From NCBI GenBank assembly GCA_963835705.1, contig CAWIGR010000018.1, positions 1 through 64,000 of the forward strand: DNA of 64,000 bases. Reading direction: 5' to 3'. Source of the stretch: JACVRW01 sp963835705 (GTDB lineage: Bacteria > Actinomycetota > Thermoleophilia > Solirubrobacterales > Thermoleophilaceae). The position numbers and the translations under genes are program-made. Positions 22,601 to 31,880 of the stretch are shown piece after piece; within the stretch, counting starts at the first letter, position 1; the number at the start of each line of letters is the position of its first letter. The notes below the pieces were generated by a model. That model saw nothing but the letters and a program-made list of their open reading frames with translations, made no database searches and had not been told where the DNA came from.

Positions 22601-22824
22601 TCGACCTTGACGTGCCCCCGCTTGGAGCGCGCCGGCGCCACCTCCAGCTCATGGCGGTCGACGCCAAGATCGACGATCTCGCCGACCTCTTTCGCCGGCA
22701 CGGTGCCGGTGTAGACGTCGAGCTTGTCGCCGGCGCTGCTCTGCGCGCCGGCGCTGAATCCGGTCGCCAGCACGGCGACGAGCATCGAGACGGTCGCAAG
22801 GAACGCGATCCAAAGGCGCTTCAC
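19612..22824 (-). CDS. Secreted M14 zinc carboxypeptidase with large C-terminal extension
   Basis: 1070 aa, about three times a typical M14 catalytic domain. A signal peptide covers ~1-27. A propeptide-like region precedes the M14 domain (~125-480). Zinc ligands sit in GAQHAREWITPE and NYHSA; LNRNY provides the substrate-binding Asn-Arg; FTPEMST holds the catalytic Glu. The rest (~500-1070) carries an Asp/Arg-rich linker (~600), an alpha/beta segment resembling the N-terminal part of immune-inhibitor-A-like proteins, and beta-rich modules with W(x)V-type motifs (FDLSDYLGQEVELSISYVTDPG). Likely an exported protein-degrading enzyme with calcium-binding extension. The start is GTG at 22824, preceded by GGGGG. 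Confidence 0.87.
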   Translation of the reverse strand: MKRLWIAFLATVSMLVAVLATGFSAGAQSSAGDKLDVYTGTVPAKEVGEIVDLGVDRHELEVAPARSKRGHVKVETILSGSQAAALRREGVDLALKRVNGRSVARRATLQAADGFEVFRKYGSPGGLKDEFEQAADDNRRITKLVTVGETVQGQEIVALKVSEDADRRRDGRKPSVLYLGAQHAREWITPEMIRRLMHHYLDRYQRGDRTIRRLLEENELWFVPVANPDGYDFSFEPNRRLWRKNLRDNDGDATVETNEGVDLNRNYAYKWGYDNEGSSPNPASDTYRGPSPNSEPETQALDRFARRIGFEFLVNYHSAAELLLYGTGWQVATPTPDHVIYEAMAGDDRNPAIEGYDPDISAELYTTNGDTDSHMTERYRTLGFTPEMSTCQAASNSVPDDEWVAASCGSGFQFPDDEELVEAEFRKNVPFALAVAKSADDPDDPVSVVGREAEDFRVDEFDVSRGDRQTVAVWAKRALDDVRLRYRINGGRTQTARVSEWEDGERYGDENDEYYAELRGVVRGADAGDDVTVWFTGEEDRRGGDYDDDDDDRRGRDDDDDDDRDRDVESERFTYTVESDSRADVLVLVNEDYKGVDPLGAPTAGPKYVAQHVAAIEAAGYDAEVWDLDADGVPHDLGVLSHYDAVVWYLGDNRVTRDREDLVTESVFGDFPEMGVAERQQYLTMAVRDYLNDGGKLIHAGETVQHQGLPGFSDVIGGLYYAANGDDTSDCFISSGEGFFDDCLILADDFRQYWLGAFARSSTGGVTNVTGIADPITGFAAAFGGPVVSGSNPLDEAGVFTPTSEVLPPAQFPQFESQAAAEYPFNPFEGSRYATALHEDDSYMRLTRTTLDLREAQSAQLRFQLLLSSEEGYDHVIVEARPSGQDDWTTLPTAAGSRLATATTPPSECQPNGFLLNLHPFLRHYLGSGAGCTGPGSSGDWNSFTGSSDGWREVAFDLSDYLGQEVELSISYVTDPGTGGVGAFVDDTRVTVDGVQSADGFEGATSDWAPAAPPAGSEDSPGQWEITEDVDVFGGTSTEDTLLLGFGLEQLETDAQRVDIVERALGGLLD

Positions 22825-22866
22825 GGTACCCCCAGGAAAGTCGTGAACGCGCGAGAGCGTAGCCGC

Positions 22867-23763
22867 TCAGACCCGAGCCGTCGCCCGGGTCCAGGGGTGC
22901 GCCGCCCGCAGGGCGGCCAGGATCGCTCGTGTTGCGGGCGAGCGGTTGAGCGTGTAGAAGTGGATCCCGGGCGCGCCCCGCGCCAGGAGATCGGAGCATT
23001 GGAGGGTCGCGTAGGCGACCCCGAGCTCGGCAACCGCTTCCGGGTCGTCGGCGCGCCCGTTCAGCTCGCTTTCGAGCTCGTCCGGGATGGACGCGCCGCA
23101 CATCTCCGTGAAGCGCTTGATCTGGCCGTAGTTGGTGATCGGCATGATCCCCGGCACGATCGGCACGGTGATGCCGGCGGCGCGCGCGGCCTCCACGAAT
23201 CCGAAGTAGAGCTCGTTGTCGAAGAAGAGCTGCGTGATCAGGAAGCCGGCTCCGGCCTCCTGCTTCGCGCGCGCGTAGGTCAGGTCGCTGTCGCGATCGG
23301 GCGCGTCGGGATGGACCTCGGGGAAGCAGGCGGCGCCCACGCAGAAGTCGAAGCGCTCGCGGATCAGGCGGATCAGCTCCACTGAGTAGTGGAGGCCGCC
23401 AGGATGCGGCCGCCATTCCGTCTGGCCCCGGGGCGGATCGCCACGGAGCGCGAGCACGTTGTCGACCCCCGCCGCATCGATCTCGTCGAGGATCTCCAGC
23501 AGGCGCTCCGTCGGCTCCCCCACGCACGAGAGGTGTGCCATCGCCTCGATGCCGAGGTCCTGCTTGATCCACCGCGTCAGCTCGACGGTGGTGCTGCGAG
23601 TGGTGCCGCCGGCCCCGTAGGTCATCGACACGAAGTCGGGCGCGTCGTCGCGCAGCACCTCGAGCGTGCCCTCGAGCGTGCGGTGGCCCTCGTCGGTCTT
23701 GGGTGGAAAGAACTCGAAGGAGAAGACCGGGCGGCGCTGGCCCAGCAGCTCGGCTATGCGCAT
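22867..23763 (-). CDS. metF: Methylenetetrahydrofolate reductase
   Basis: 298 aa, the full length of the bacterial MetF TIM barrel. It uses FAD to reduce 5,10-methylene-THF to 5-methyl-THF for methionine synthesis. Visible hallmarks: VFSFEFFPPKTDEG with the catalytic Glu near the N-terminus, MTYGAGGTTR, ALRGDPPRG, FLITQLFFDN and PGIMPITN. TAAGGT lies 7 nt upstream of the ATG, overlapping a 24-bp palindrome that may be an operator. Confidence 0.95.
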   Translation of the reverse strand: MRIAELLGQRRPVFSFEFFPPKTDEGHRTLEGTLEVLRDDAPDFVSMTYGAGGTTRSTTVELTRWIKQDLGIEAMAHLSCVGEPTERLLEILDEIDAAGVDNVLALRGDPPRGQTEWRPHPGGLHYSVELIRLIRERFDFCVGAACFPEVHPDAPDRDSDLTYARAKQEAGAGFLITQLFFDNELYFGFVEAARAAGITVPIVPGIMPITNYGQIKRFTEMCGASIPDELESELNGRADDPEAVAELGVAYATLQCSDLLARGAPGIHFYTLNRSPATRAILAALRAAHPWTRATARV

Positions 23764-23770
23764 GGCGCGA

Positions 23771-23794
23771 ACCTTAACACGATCGTGTCAAGGT
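23771..23794. promoter_or_regulatory. 24-bp palindrome over the metF promoter
   Basis: Two 12-nt half-sites pair at 11 of 12 positions around the centre ACACGATCGTGT (23777-23788). The left end contains the complement of TAAGGT, the -10-like box of metF, so binding by a regulator would block it. The stop codon of the upstream 91-aa gene lies inside. A terminator role is less likely because the symmetry has no loop. Confidence 0.55.
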
Positions 23795-24063
23795 TGCTCG
23801 ATGATGTCGAGACCGGTCGCGTGGGCGGTGCGACCGCCGAGCTGGTATTGGACGTCGACCTGATCGTCTTGGCCGTACGAGCCGAACAACCCCAGGAAGA
23901 TGGCGGTCCAGCGCCCCAGGCCGAGCTTCTCCTTCTCCAGGCGTTCGGTGAAGTGGAGCTCGTCGCCGACCACCTCGTAGTCCTGACCCTCCCGCTGGGG
24001 CACCCCGTTCACGAAAACCCTGTAGGGGGGCTCCGCTCCCCTCGGCAGCCTGACGTGGCTCAT
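23788..24063 (-). CDS. Conserved small protein of unknown function (91 aa)
   Basis: 91 aa, mainly beta-strand pattern (YRVFVNGVPQREGQDYEVVGDELHF) with one hydrophobic stretch (RWTAIFLGLFGSYG). The N-terminus (RVFVNG..) resembles the small beta domains found on phage or enzyme fusions, but I do not assign a family. Its ATG overlaps the stop of the 112-aa gene upstream (ATGA), so the two are translated together and probably work together. Confidence 0.65.
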   Translation of the reverse strand: MSHVRLPRGAEPPYRVFVNGVPQREGQDYEVVGDELHFTERLEKEKLGLGRWTAIFLGLFGSYGQDDQVDVQYQLGGRTAHATGLDIIEQP

Positions 24064-24398
24064 GGCCCCAGCGCGCGGCGCAGCGCGCCGTACGCGTCCT
24101 CGCCCTTCCGCTGCTCCACGAGGCGCCGGCGCACGCGCCCCGTGAACGCCTCGCTCGAGCCGTCGCCGCGCACGTCCACGCCCGCCCTCACCCGGCCCGG
24201 CCCCCTCAGCTCGAGCCGCGCGACCACCTGTTGCACGGGCTCGATGCGGCGGATCAGCCCGCCGCCGACCGCCCGCGCGTCGGCGCCCCGCTCCAGCTCG
24301 CGCCCGCGCTCCTCGACGGCGCCGACCGCGGCTTCGAGCGCGGCGAAGCGCTCGCGGGTCACCTTCGGCCCTTGCCGTATCGTCAGCGTGTACGGCAT
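24060..24398 (-). CDS. Hypothetical protein, 112 aa
   Basis: 112 aa, charged, with a predicted helix (ERFAALEAAVGAVEERGRELE) and an Arg-rich second half. No family recognised. TACGCT lies 7 nt upstream of the ATG at 24398, a leaderless arrangement. The start codon shares CATG (24396-24399) with the divergent MOSC gene. Confidence 0.65.
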   Translation of the reverse strand: MPYTLTIRQGPKVTRERFAALEAAVGAVEERGRELERGADARAVGGGLIRRIEPVQQVVARLELRGPGRVRAGVDVRGDGSSEAFTGRVRRRLVEQRKGEDAYGALRRALGP

Positions 24399-25026
24399 GA
24401 GCGGCAGCGTACTTTCCGTCAACGTCGCGGAGATCCGCGAGATCCCTCACGGGGGTGAGATGGTCCCGACCGGGATCTGGAAGCTCCCGGTGGAGGGCCG
24501 CGTGGCGGTTCGCGGCGTGAACATCGAGGGCGACGACCAGGCCGACCGCGCGGTGCACGGCGGCCCCGACAAGGCGCTCTACGCGTACGCGCGCGAGGAC
24601 ACCGATTGGTGGGAGGGCGAGCTGGGCCGCGAGCTGCCGCACGGCGTGTTCGGCGAGAACCTGACGTTCCGCGGAGTCGACGTGACCGGCGCGCTGATCG
24701 GCGAGCGCTGGAGGATCGGCTCGGTGCTGCTCGAGGTGTCGGAGCCGCGCTTCCCGTGCTGGAAGCTGGGCGCTCGCTTCGGCGATCCCAGGATGCTGAA
24801 GCGCTTCGCCGCCGGCCGCCGGCCGGGCGCCTACCTGCGCATCGTGGAGGAGGGCGAGCTGGCGGCGGGCGACGCCGTGGAGGTCGCGGAGCGGCCCGGC
24901 CACGACCTCACGATCGCCGCCTTCTCCCACGCCTATCTCGAGGACCGCTCCGCGCTCACGCGGCTGCTCGAGGTGCCGGCGGTGTCGGAGGCCTGGCGGG
25001 GCTGGGTGCGCGAGCGCGCCGCTTAG
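24397..25026 (+). CDS. MOSC-domain protein, YiiM-like
   Basis: 209 aa. The MOSC core has the conserved cysteine in SEPRFPCWKLGARFG, GGPDKALYAYAREDTDWW and GVFGENLTFRGVD, as in YiiM, a molybdenum-cofactor enzyme that reduces N-hydroxylated bases and related compounds. The C-terminal ~50 residues form the helical hairpin of YiiM. It is convergent with moaA (4-bp overlap), a gene for molybdenum cofactor synthesis, which supports a molybdoenzyme role. The start is ATG at 24397; an in-frame GTG at 24388 is an alternative. Confidence 0.88.
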   Translation: MSGSVLSVNVAEIREIPHGGEMVPTGIWKLPVEGRVAVRGVNIEGDDQADRAVHGGPDKALYAYAREDTDWWEGELGRELPHGVFGENLTFRGVDVTGALIGERWRIGSVLLEVSEPRFPCWKLGARFGDPRMLKRFAAGRRPGAYLRIVEEGELAAGDAVEVAERPGHDLTIAAFSHAYLEDRSALTRLLEVPAVSEAWRGWVRERAA

Positions 25027-26018
25027 CCGCCGATCGCGGACATCGTCCGCGGGGGCTGGCGGAAGCCCGGCTCGCCCACGTGGTGCTTGAGCTCCTTGCG
25101 CCAGACGGCGTCCCTGATCACGGCCTCGATGTCGGCGTTGCTCGCGCCGCTCCGGAGCGGCTCGCGCAGGTCGGTCTCGTGGAGCGAGAAGAGGCAGGTG
25201 CGCAGCTTGCCGTCGGCGGTCAGCCGGATGCGGTTGCAGTCCGCGCAGAACGGCTCCGAGACCGGGTTGATGAAGCCGATCTCGCCGCTCCCGTCGGCGA
25301 AGCGGAAGACGCGGGCGGTGGCGTGCGGCTCGCGCGGCGCCTCCTCCAGCGGGTGGACGCGCGAGATGATCTCCCGCAGCTCGTCGCCGGTCAGCACCTG
25401 ATCGGGGCTCCACGCATGGTCGCCGTCCAGCGGCATGAACTCGATGAAGCGCACCTGGAAGCTGGTGGAGCGCGCGAACTCGGCGAAGGGGAGCGCCTCC
25501 TCCTCGGTGAAGCCTCGCATAGCCACCGCGTTGACCTTGATCGGCCGCACCCGCTCGTGCCGGGCGATCGCCTCGAGCCCGCGCAGCACCTGGGGCAGCG
25601 AGTCGCGCCGGGTGATCTGGAAGAAGCGGTCGCGCTGGAGCGAGTCGATCGACACGTTAACCCGCGTGATGCCGGCCTCCACCAGGGCGTCGGCCTGGCG
25701 CTCGAGCAGGTAGGCGTTCGTGGTGAGCGAGAGGTCCTCGATTCCCGGCACGGCGGCGAGCATCGCCACCAGGCGCGGGAACTCGCGCCGCACCAGCGGC
25801 TCGCCGCCGGTCAGGCGCAGGTCCGTCACGCCCATCGCCGCCATCACCCGCACCAGCCGCTCTATCTCCTCGAAGCTGAGGACCTCCTTGCGCTCGAGCC
25901 ACGGCAGCCCGTCGGCTGGCATGCAGTACTGGCAGCGAAAGTTGCAGCGGTCGGTGACCGACACGCGCAGATCGGTGATCTCCCGGCCGTGGCCGTCTAC
26001 GAGGGGCTTGCGAGGCAT
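25023..26018 (-). CDS. moaA: GTP 3',8-cyclase MoaA
   Basis: 331 aa radical-SAM enzyme catalysing the first step of molybdenum cofactor synthesis. The N-terminal cluster motif CNFRCQYC gives Cys25, Cys29 and Cys32. The second 4Fe-4S site is CADCNRIRL...LRTC near the C-terminus. The protein ends in Gly-Gly, as required for activity in characterised MoaA. The ATG at 26018 has TACCCT 7 nt upstream, overlapping the promoter of the divergent HD gene. No other moa genes are in the window. Confidence 0.95.
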   Translation of the reverse strand: MPRKPLVDGHGREITDLRVSVTDRCNFRCQYCMPADGLPWLERKEVLSFEEIERLVRVMAAMGVTDLRLTGGEPLVRREFPRLVAMLAAVPGIEDLSLTTNAYLLERQADALVEAGITRVNVSIDSLQRDRFFQITRRDSLPQVLRGLEAIARHERVRPIKVNAVAMRGFTEEEALPFAEFARSTSFQVRFIEFMPLDGDHAWSPDQVLTGDELREIISRVHPLEEAPREPHATARVFRFADGSGEIGFINPVSEPFCADCNRIRLTADGKLRTCLFSLHETDLREPLRSGASNADIEAVIRDAVWRKELKHHVGEPGFRQPPRTMSAIGG

Positions 26019-26024
26019 GGGTCG

Positions 26025-26031
26025 TAGGGTA
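26025..26031. promoter_or_regulatory. Symmetric bidirectional -10 element (TAGGGTA)
   Basis: Read on the plus strand TAGGGT ends 7 nt before the GTG at 26038. Read on the minus strand TACCCT ends 7 nt before the ATG at 26018. The two hexamers share five base pairs, so the same site would open for divergent, leaderless transcription of moaA and the HD gene. Confidence 0.6.
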
Positions 26032-26037
26032 CCCAGC

Positions 26038-26823
26038 GTGGAGATTCCGCCGACCGAGATCCGCGTTCCCACCCGCGGCAACCGGCGGCTCGAGGCGTTG
26101 CTGGCCGCCGCGAACGCAGACCGGCGCCTGCACGCCTGGTGGTACATGCAGCAGGTCAACGCCGACCGTCGCGACATGTCAGACCACTCCTGGGTGCACA
26201 TCCAGATCGTGGTCAACATCGCGCTGCGCCTGTTCCGGCTGCTTAACCGCTCCGGCGTCGAGCCGGCGATGGTCTCCCAGCACGGGATGACCCCGCGCGA
26301 CGCCGAGGTGGTGCTCGCCGCCGCCTGCCTGTTCCACGACACCGGCATGTCGATCCACCGCACCGACCACGAGCAGTACTCGCTCTTCCTCGCAGCCGAC
26401 AGGCTGCCGCCGATGCTCGAGTCGTCCTACGACGAGCCGGAGCTGACCGTGGTGGTGTCCGAGGCGCTCCACGCGGTGATCGGCCACCGCCGCCGCGGCG
26501 ACCCGATCACGGTGGAGGCCGGCATCGTGCGCGTGGCCGACGCGCTCGACATGGCGAGCGGCCGCTCGCGCATCCCCTTCGAGACGCGCCGGCCGAACAT
26601 TCACTCGATCTCGGCCGCCGCGATCGAAAGCGTCACGATCGAGCCCGGCGAGGAGCGCGCCGTGCGGATCGAGATCGAGATGAACAACTCGAGCGGCCTG
26701 TTCCAGGTGGACGAGCTGCTGGCGACCAAGCTGCGCGGCTCCGGGATCGAGGAGCACATCGAGGTGGTCGCCGAGATCGACGCAGAGCACGAAAAGCGGC
26801 TGGTCCCGGTCTTTAGGATTTGA
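26038..26823 (+). CDS. HD-domain protein (predicted metal-dependent phosphohydrolase)
   Basis: 261 aa. An HD-fold core is visible: HSWVHIQIVVNIALRL supplies the first His, CLFHDTGMSIHRTDHEQYS the His-Asp pair, and RVADALDMASGRSR the distal Asp. Such proteins hydrolyse nucleotides or phosphoesters. The C-terminal ~70 residues are a beta-alpha domain (SVTIEPGEERAVRIEIEMN). The GTG at 26038 is chosen because TAGGGT is 7 nt upstream; an in-frame ATG at 26017 would overlap the start codon of moaA. Confidence 0.82.
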   Translation: MEIPPTEIRVPTRGNRRLEALLAAANADRRLHAWWYMQQVNADRRDMSDHSWVHIQIVVNIALRLFRLLNRSGVEPAMVSQHGMTPRDAEVVLAAACLFHDTGMSIHRTDHEQYSLFLAADRLPPMLESSYDEPELTVVVSEALHAVIGHRRRGDPITVEAGIVRVADALDMASGRSRIPFETRRPNIHSISAAAIESVTIEPGEERAVRIEIEMNNSSGLFQVDELLATKLRGSGIEEHIEVVAEIDAEHEKRLVPVFRI

Positions 26824-26841
26824 TGTACAGACGGCGCTGGT

Positions 26842-26870
26842 GGCCGAGGCCTCCTGAGGAGGCCCCGGCC
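26842..26870. terminator. Bidirectional hairpin terminator
   Basis: Inner stem GGCCTC / GAGGCC with a 5-nt loop, extended by GGCCG / CGGCC after one A-C mismatch. It sits between the convergent HD gene (ends 26823) and the ScyD-like gene (ends 26897). Confidence 0.75.
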
Positions 26871-26896
26871 GGCCGAACGCTGCGTCTGGGTGCTGC

Positions 26897-27988
26897 TTAC
26901 GGGGTGATCTTGACGAGCGTGCCGCCCGCGCCCATGAACTCGCTGTCCTCCGGCGTCGTCCGCGGAAGGACGCTGAAGTTCGAGACGTAGAGCGCCCCGG
27001 TCGAGTCGTCGTACGCGAGGCCGGTCGGCGCGGTCAGCTGGCGGCCGCGGGTGAGGGCAGTGCGGTCGCTCCCGTCAGCGGAGACGCGCCAGACCCGCCC
27101 GCGGACATCGAACGTGCGGAAGTCCCGCGCGAACTCGGTCACGAACATGGTCCCGTCATCCGCGAAGGCCACGCCGGTGATGGCGGTGAAGCCGGACCGG
27201 TACACCTCGGCGTCGCCGCCCGCGGCGGGCACGCGCCACACGCGCGCCTTGCCCTTGCCCGCGGACTCAGCCAGCTCGCCGACGTAGTAGTCGCCGCCCG
27301 GCCCGAGGGCGATCGAGCTCGGCACCGCCTGCCGATTGCCTCTCCCCCGGATCACGGACAGCACCTTGACGAAGCGGCCGCGGACCTCGAGCACCGCGTT
27401 GGCGCCGGCGTCGACCACGATCTGGCGGTCGGCCAGCGCGAGCACCGCGTAGGGATTCGAGTTGAGGTCGCCCTCGACGCCGTCCGTGTTCTGACGCCAC
27501 TCGGTCCGGTGGATCCGGGCGGTCTCGGTCAGGTTGCCGTCGGTGACGTTGAACAGGCGGCCAGCCTGCCCACTCACGAACTCGGGAAGGGTGCTGTTGG
27601 AGCCGGGCGTTCCCGATCCGGTGACCGCGAACACGTCGCCGTCGGGCGCCACCGACACGCCGTGCACGCCAGCGGCGAAGGCGCCACCGGGCGAGCCGTA
27701 GGAGGCGAAGCTCTTGGCGACGACGCTCCTGTCACCGCCGTCGATGCGGAGGATCCGCCCGGACCTGCCGAAGCACTGTCGGGCCTCACCCTTGCCCCTG
27801 CAGTCGCGCCCGGCGCGGCCGGCGTTGGCCACGTAGACGGCGCCGTCAGGACCGAGGGCGACGCTGCGCGGGTTGTCGAGGTTGCGAGCGACGGTCTCGA
27901 CCGTCGCTGCCTGTGCGGCGGGAACAGCAGCCGCGGATACCGCCGCGACGGCTGCCACCGCCGCGACCCGCTTACTGAACGAGTCCAA
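26897..27988 (-). CDS. Secreted ScyD/ScyE-family beta-propeller protein
   Basis: 363 aa. Signal peptide with hydrophobic core VAAVAAVAAVSAAAVPA ends near AQA-ATV. The rest is a six-blade propeller with recurring PRSVALGPDGAVYVANAG-type strands, matching the ScyD/ScyE family named after cyanobacterial scytonemin genes. In most bacteria the function is unknown; no other scytonemin-type genes are here. The TTG at 27988 is chosen because GAAAGGA stands 6 nt upstream and it gives a normal signal peptide; an upstream start at 28027 would add 13 residues. Confidence 0.82.
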   Translation of the reverse strand: MDSFSKRVAAVAAVAAVSAAAVPAAQAATVETVARNLDNPRSVALGPDGAVYVANAGRAGRDCRGKGEARQCFGRSGRILRIDGGDRSVVAKSFASYGSPGGAFAAGVHGVSVAPDGDVFAVTGSGTPGSNSTLPEFVSGQAGRLFNVTDGNLTETARIHRTEWRQNTDGVEGDLNSNPYAVLALADRQIVVDAGANAVLEVRGRFVKVLSVIRGRGNRQAVPSSIALGPGGDYYVGELAESAGKGKARVWRVPAAGGDAEVYRSGFTAITGVAFADDGTMFVTEFARDFRTFDVRGRVWRVSADGSDRTALTRGRQLTAPTGLAYDDSTGALYVSNFSVLPRTTPEDSEFMGAGGTLVKITP

Positions 27989-28075
27989 TTTACGTCCTTT
28001 CGTGACATACCCCACAAGGTGGGGCATGGGGGGAAAGGGTGAGATTAGGGCAGGATCCGGCTCTTCGCCAGAGAT

Positions 28076-29464
<1,389 letters not shown>

Positions 29465-29524
29465 GGTCTCTCCTCGTCGTCCTCGGCTCTCCTTACCCGG
29501 ATTGTGACGGAAGGCGCCCTTTCG

Positions 29525-31880
29525 CTAGTCGTGGCCGCCGCGGCGGCGCGGCGCACAACCGGCCGGCTGCTTCGGCGGCGGGCGGTTCGGCGCGCGGGGC
29601 ACGGGGTGCGTCTGGGGGTGACCGGACTCGATCTCGACCGGCTCCCCGTGGTGGAGGAGCTCGAGCGCCTTACCCTTGCCGAGCAGCTCGTAGCGCGCCT
29701 CGCTCTGGCTCACCTCCACGCGCAGGCAGCGGCCGCGGAAGGCGACACGGAACGCCAGCCGCGTCAGCCGAGACGGCAGGCGCGGCGCGAACGAGAGCGT
29801 CTCACCGTGGTCGCGCATCCCGCCGAAGCCGGCCACGGCGACGAGCCAGGTTGCCCCGAGCGCGGCGATGTGCATGCCGTCGCGCGTGTTGTCCGGCCAG
29901 GTTGCGCAGGTCGACCAGGGCCGTCTCGCCGAAGTAGTCGTAGGCCAGCTCGAGGTGCCCCACCTCCGCCGCCACGATCGCCTGGGTCGAGGCGGAGAGC
30001 GAGGAGTCACGCACGGTGATCGCCTCGTAGTAGTTGAAGTCGCGCAGCTTCTCCTCGTCCTCGAAGCGGTCGCCGCACAGGTAGAGCGCCAGCACGAGGT
30101 CGGCCTGCTTGACGACCTGAGAGCGATACAGCTCGTAGTACGGGAAGTGCAGGAGCAGCGGGTACTGGTCGGGCCTGGTCGCCTCGAAGTCCCAGTGCCG
30201 GCGGCGCGTGAAGCCCTCGCACTGCTGGTGCACGCCGAGCTCCTCGTCGAAGGGCACCGTCATCCGGCCGGCCGCGTCGCGCCAGCCCGCCATCTCCTCC
30301 TCGTCCACGCCGAGCGCGGCGGCCTGGTCCGGGTGGCGCGCGGCCGCTTCGGCCGCCTCGGTCAGGTTCCGGGCGGCCATCAGGTTGGTGTAGACGTTGT
30401 TGTCGACGATTGCTGTGTACTCGTCCGGGCCGGTCACGCCGTCGATCCGGAAGTCCCCGTGCGCGTCGTGGTGGCCGAGCGAGCGCCACATCCGGGCGGT
30501 CTCGACGAGCAGCTCGAGGGCCACGTCCCGCTCGAACTCCTCGTCGCCGGTCGCCCCGACGTAGCGACGGGCGGCATCCGCAACCGCTGCGTTCACGTGG
30601 AAGGCCGCCGTGCCCGCCGGCCAGTAGCCCGAACACTCATGGCCGCGGATCGTGCGCCACGGGAAGGCCGCCCCGGCGCGGCCGATCACGCGCGCCCGCT
30701 CGCGGGCCAGGTCGAGCACCGACTGGCGCCAGCGCAGCGCGTCGGCGGCGGCGTCGGGTGCGGTGTAGGTGAGGGCCGGAAGGACGAAGGTCTCCATGTC
30801 CCAGAAGCTGTGGCCGTCGTAGCCGGTGCCGGTGAGCCCCTTGGCGGGGATGGCGCGGCGCTCGGCGCGCGCGCCCGCCTGGAGCGTGTGGAAGAGCGCC
30901 ACGCGCAGCGCCTGCTGCAGCGCGGCGTCGCCGTCGAGCTCCACGTCGGCGCGCCTCCAGTAGCTGTCGAGATACTCGCGCTGGCCGCGGGCGAGCCCGC
31001 TCCAGCCGGCGTGCTTTGCCGATGCAAGCGCGGCGTCCACCTGATCGCGCAGCGAGGGGCGAGAGCGCTGGCTCGACCAGCTGTAGGCGAGGAACTTGAC
31101 CACGCGCAGCTCCTCGCCCGGCTCGAGGTCGGTGGTGACGGTGACCCGGGCAAGGTCGGGCTCGCTCTCCGTCTCGGTGGTGGTCGACTCGGGGCCCTCG
31201 ACCACGTGGTCCATGCCGGCGCCCATCCGCAGCTTGCTCGCCTTCGTCCGGTGGACCAGGCCCGCACGCAGCCCGTGGTGGCCCCACTGCTCGGACTCGA
31301 GCGGCTTCTGCAGGGCCGCCGCCGCGCGCGGGTCGTCGGCCTGCACCGGCACGGGCTCGTTCGCCACCAGCTCGGACTGGAGCACGATGCGGGTGTTCGC
31401 GTCCACGGGCTCGACGTCGTACGCGATGGCCGCCACCGAGCGGTGGACGAACGAGACGAGGCGGGTCGAGCGCACGCGGACCTGGCGGCCGGTCGGCGAG
31501 CGCCAGTACACCTCGCGGCGCAGCACGCCGTCGCGCAGGTCGAGCACGCGCTCGTGGCGCAGCAGGTCGCCATAGCGAATGTCGAACGGCTCGTCGTCCA
31601 CGAGCAGGCGGATCACCTTGCCGTTGGTCACGTTCACTACGGTCTGGCCCGCGTCGGGCAGCCCGTATGCGGTTTCCGCGTGCGGCAGCGGGCGCACCTC
31701 GTAGAAGGCGTTCAGGTAGGTGCCCGGGGTGTCGACGGGCTCGCCTTCGTCGAGGTTGCCGCGCAGGCCGATGTGCCCGTTCGACAGGGCGAAGACCGAT
31801 TCGCTCTGGCCGAGCAGGTCGAGCCGGAGCTCCCGCTCGCGAACGCACCAGGACTCGACGTCGTACAGGTCGTCGCTCAC
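29525..31880 (-). CDS. GH65 disaccharide phosphorylase (frameshifted in this sequence)
   Basis: About 785 aa once joined. GH65 enzymes phosphorolyse maltose, trehalose, kojibiose or similar, giving beta-glucose 1-phosphate. Motifs: N-terminal beta-sandwich (ALSNGHIGLRGNLDEGEP), GTGYDGHSFWDMETFV, and DGVTGPDEYTAIVDNNVYTN with the general-acid Glu in GPDEY. Near 29890-29900 the frame breaks within DLRNLA; the other frame continues with DNTRDGMHIAALGATW, exactly the family sequence, to the stop at 29525. Removing one G from gccggac restores the frame. The GTG start overlaps the stop of the mutase gene (GTGA). The next gene consumes its product. Confidence 0.85.
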
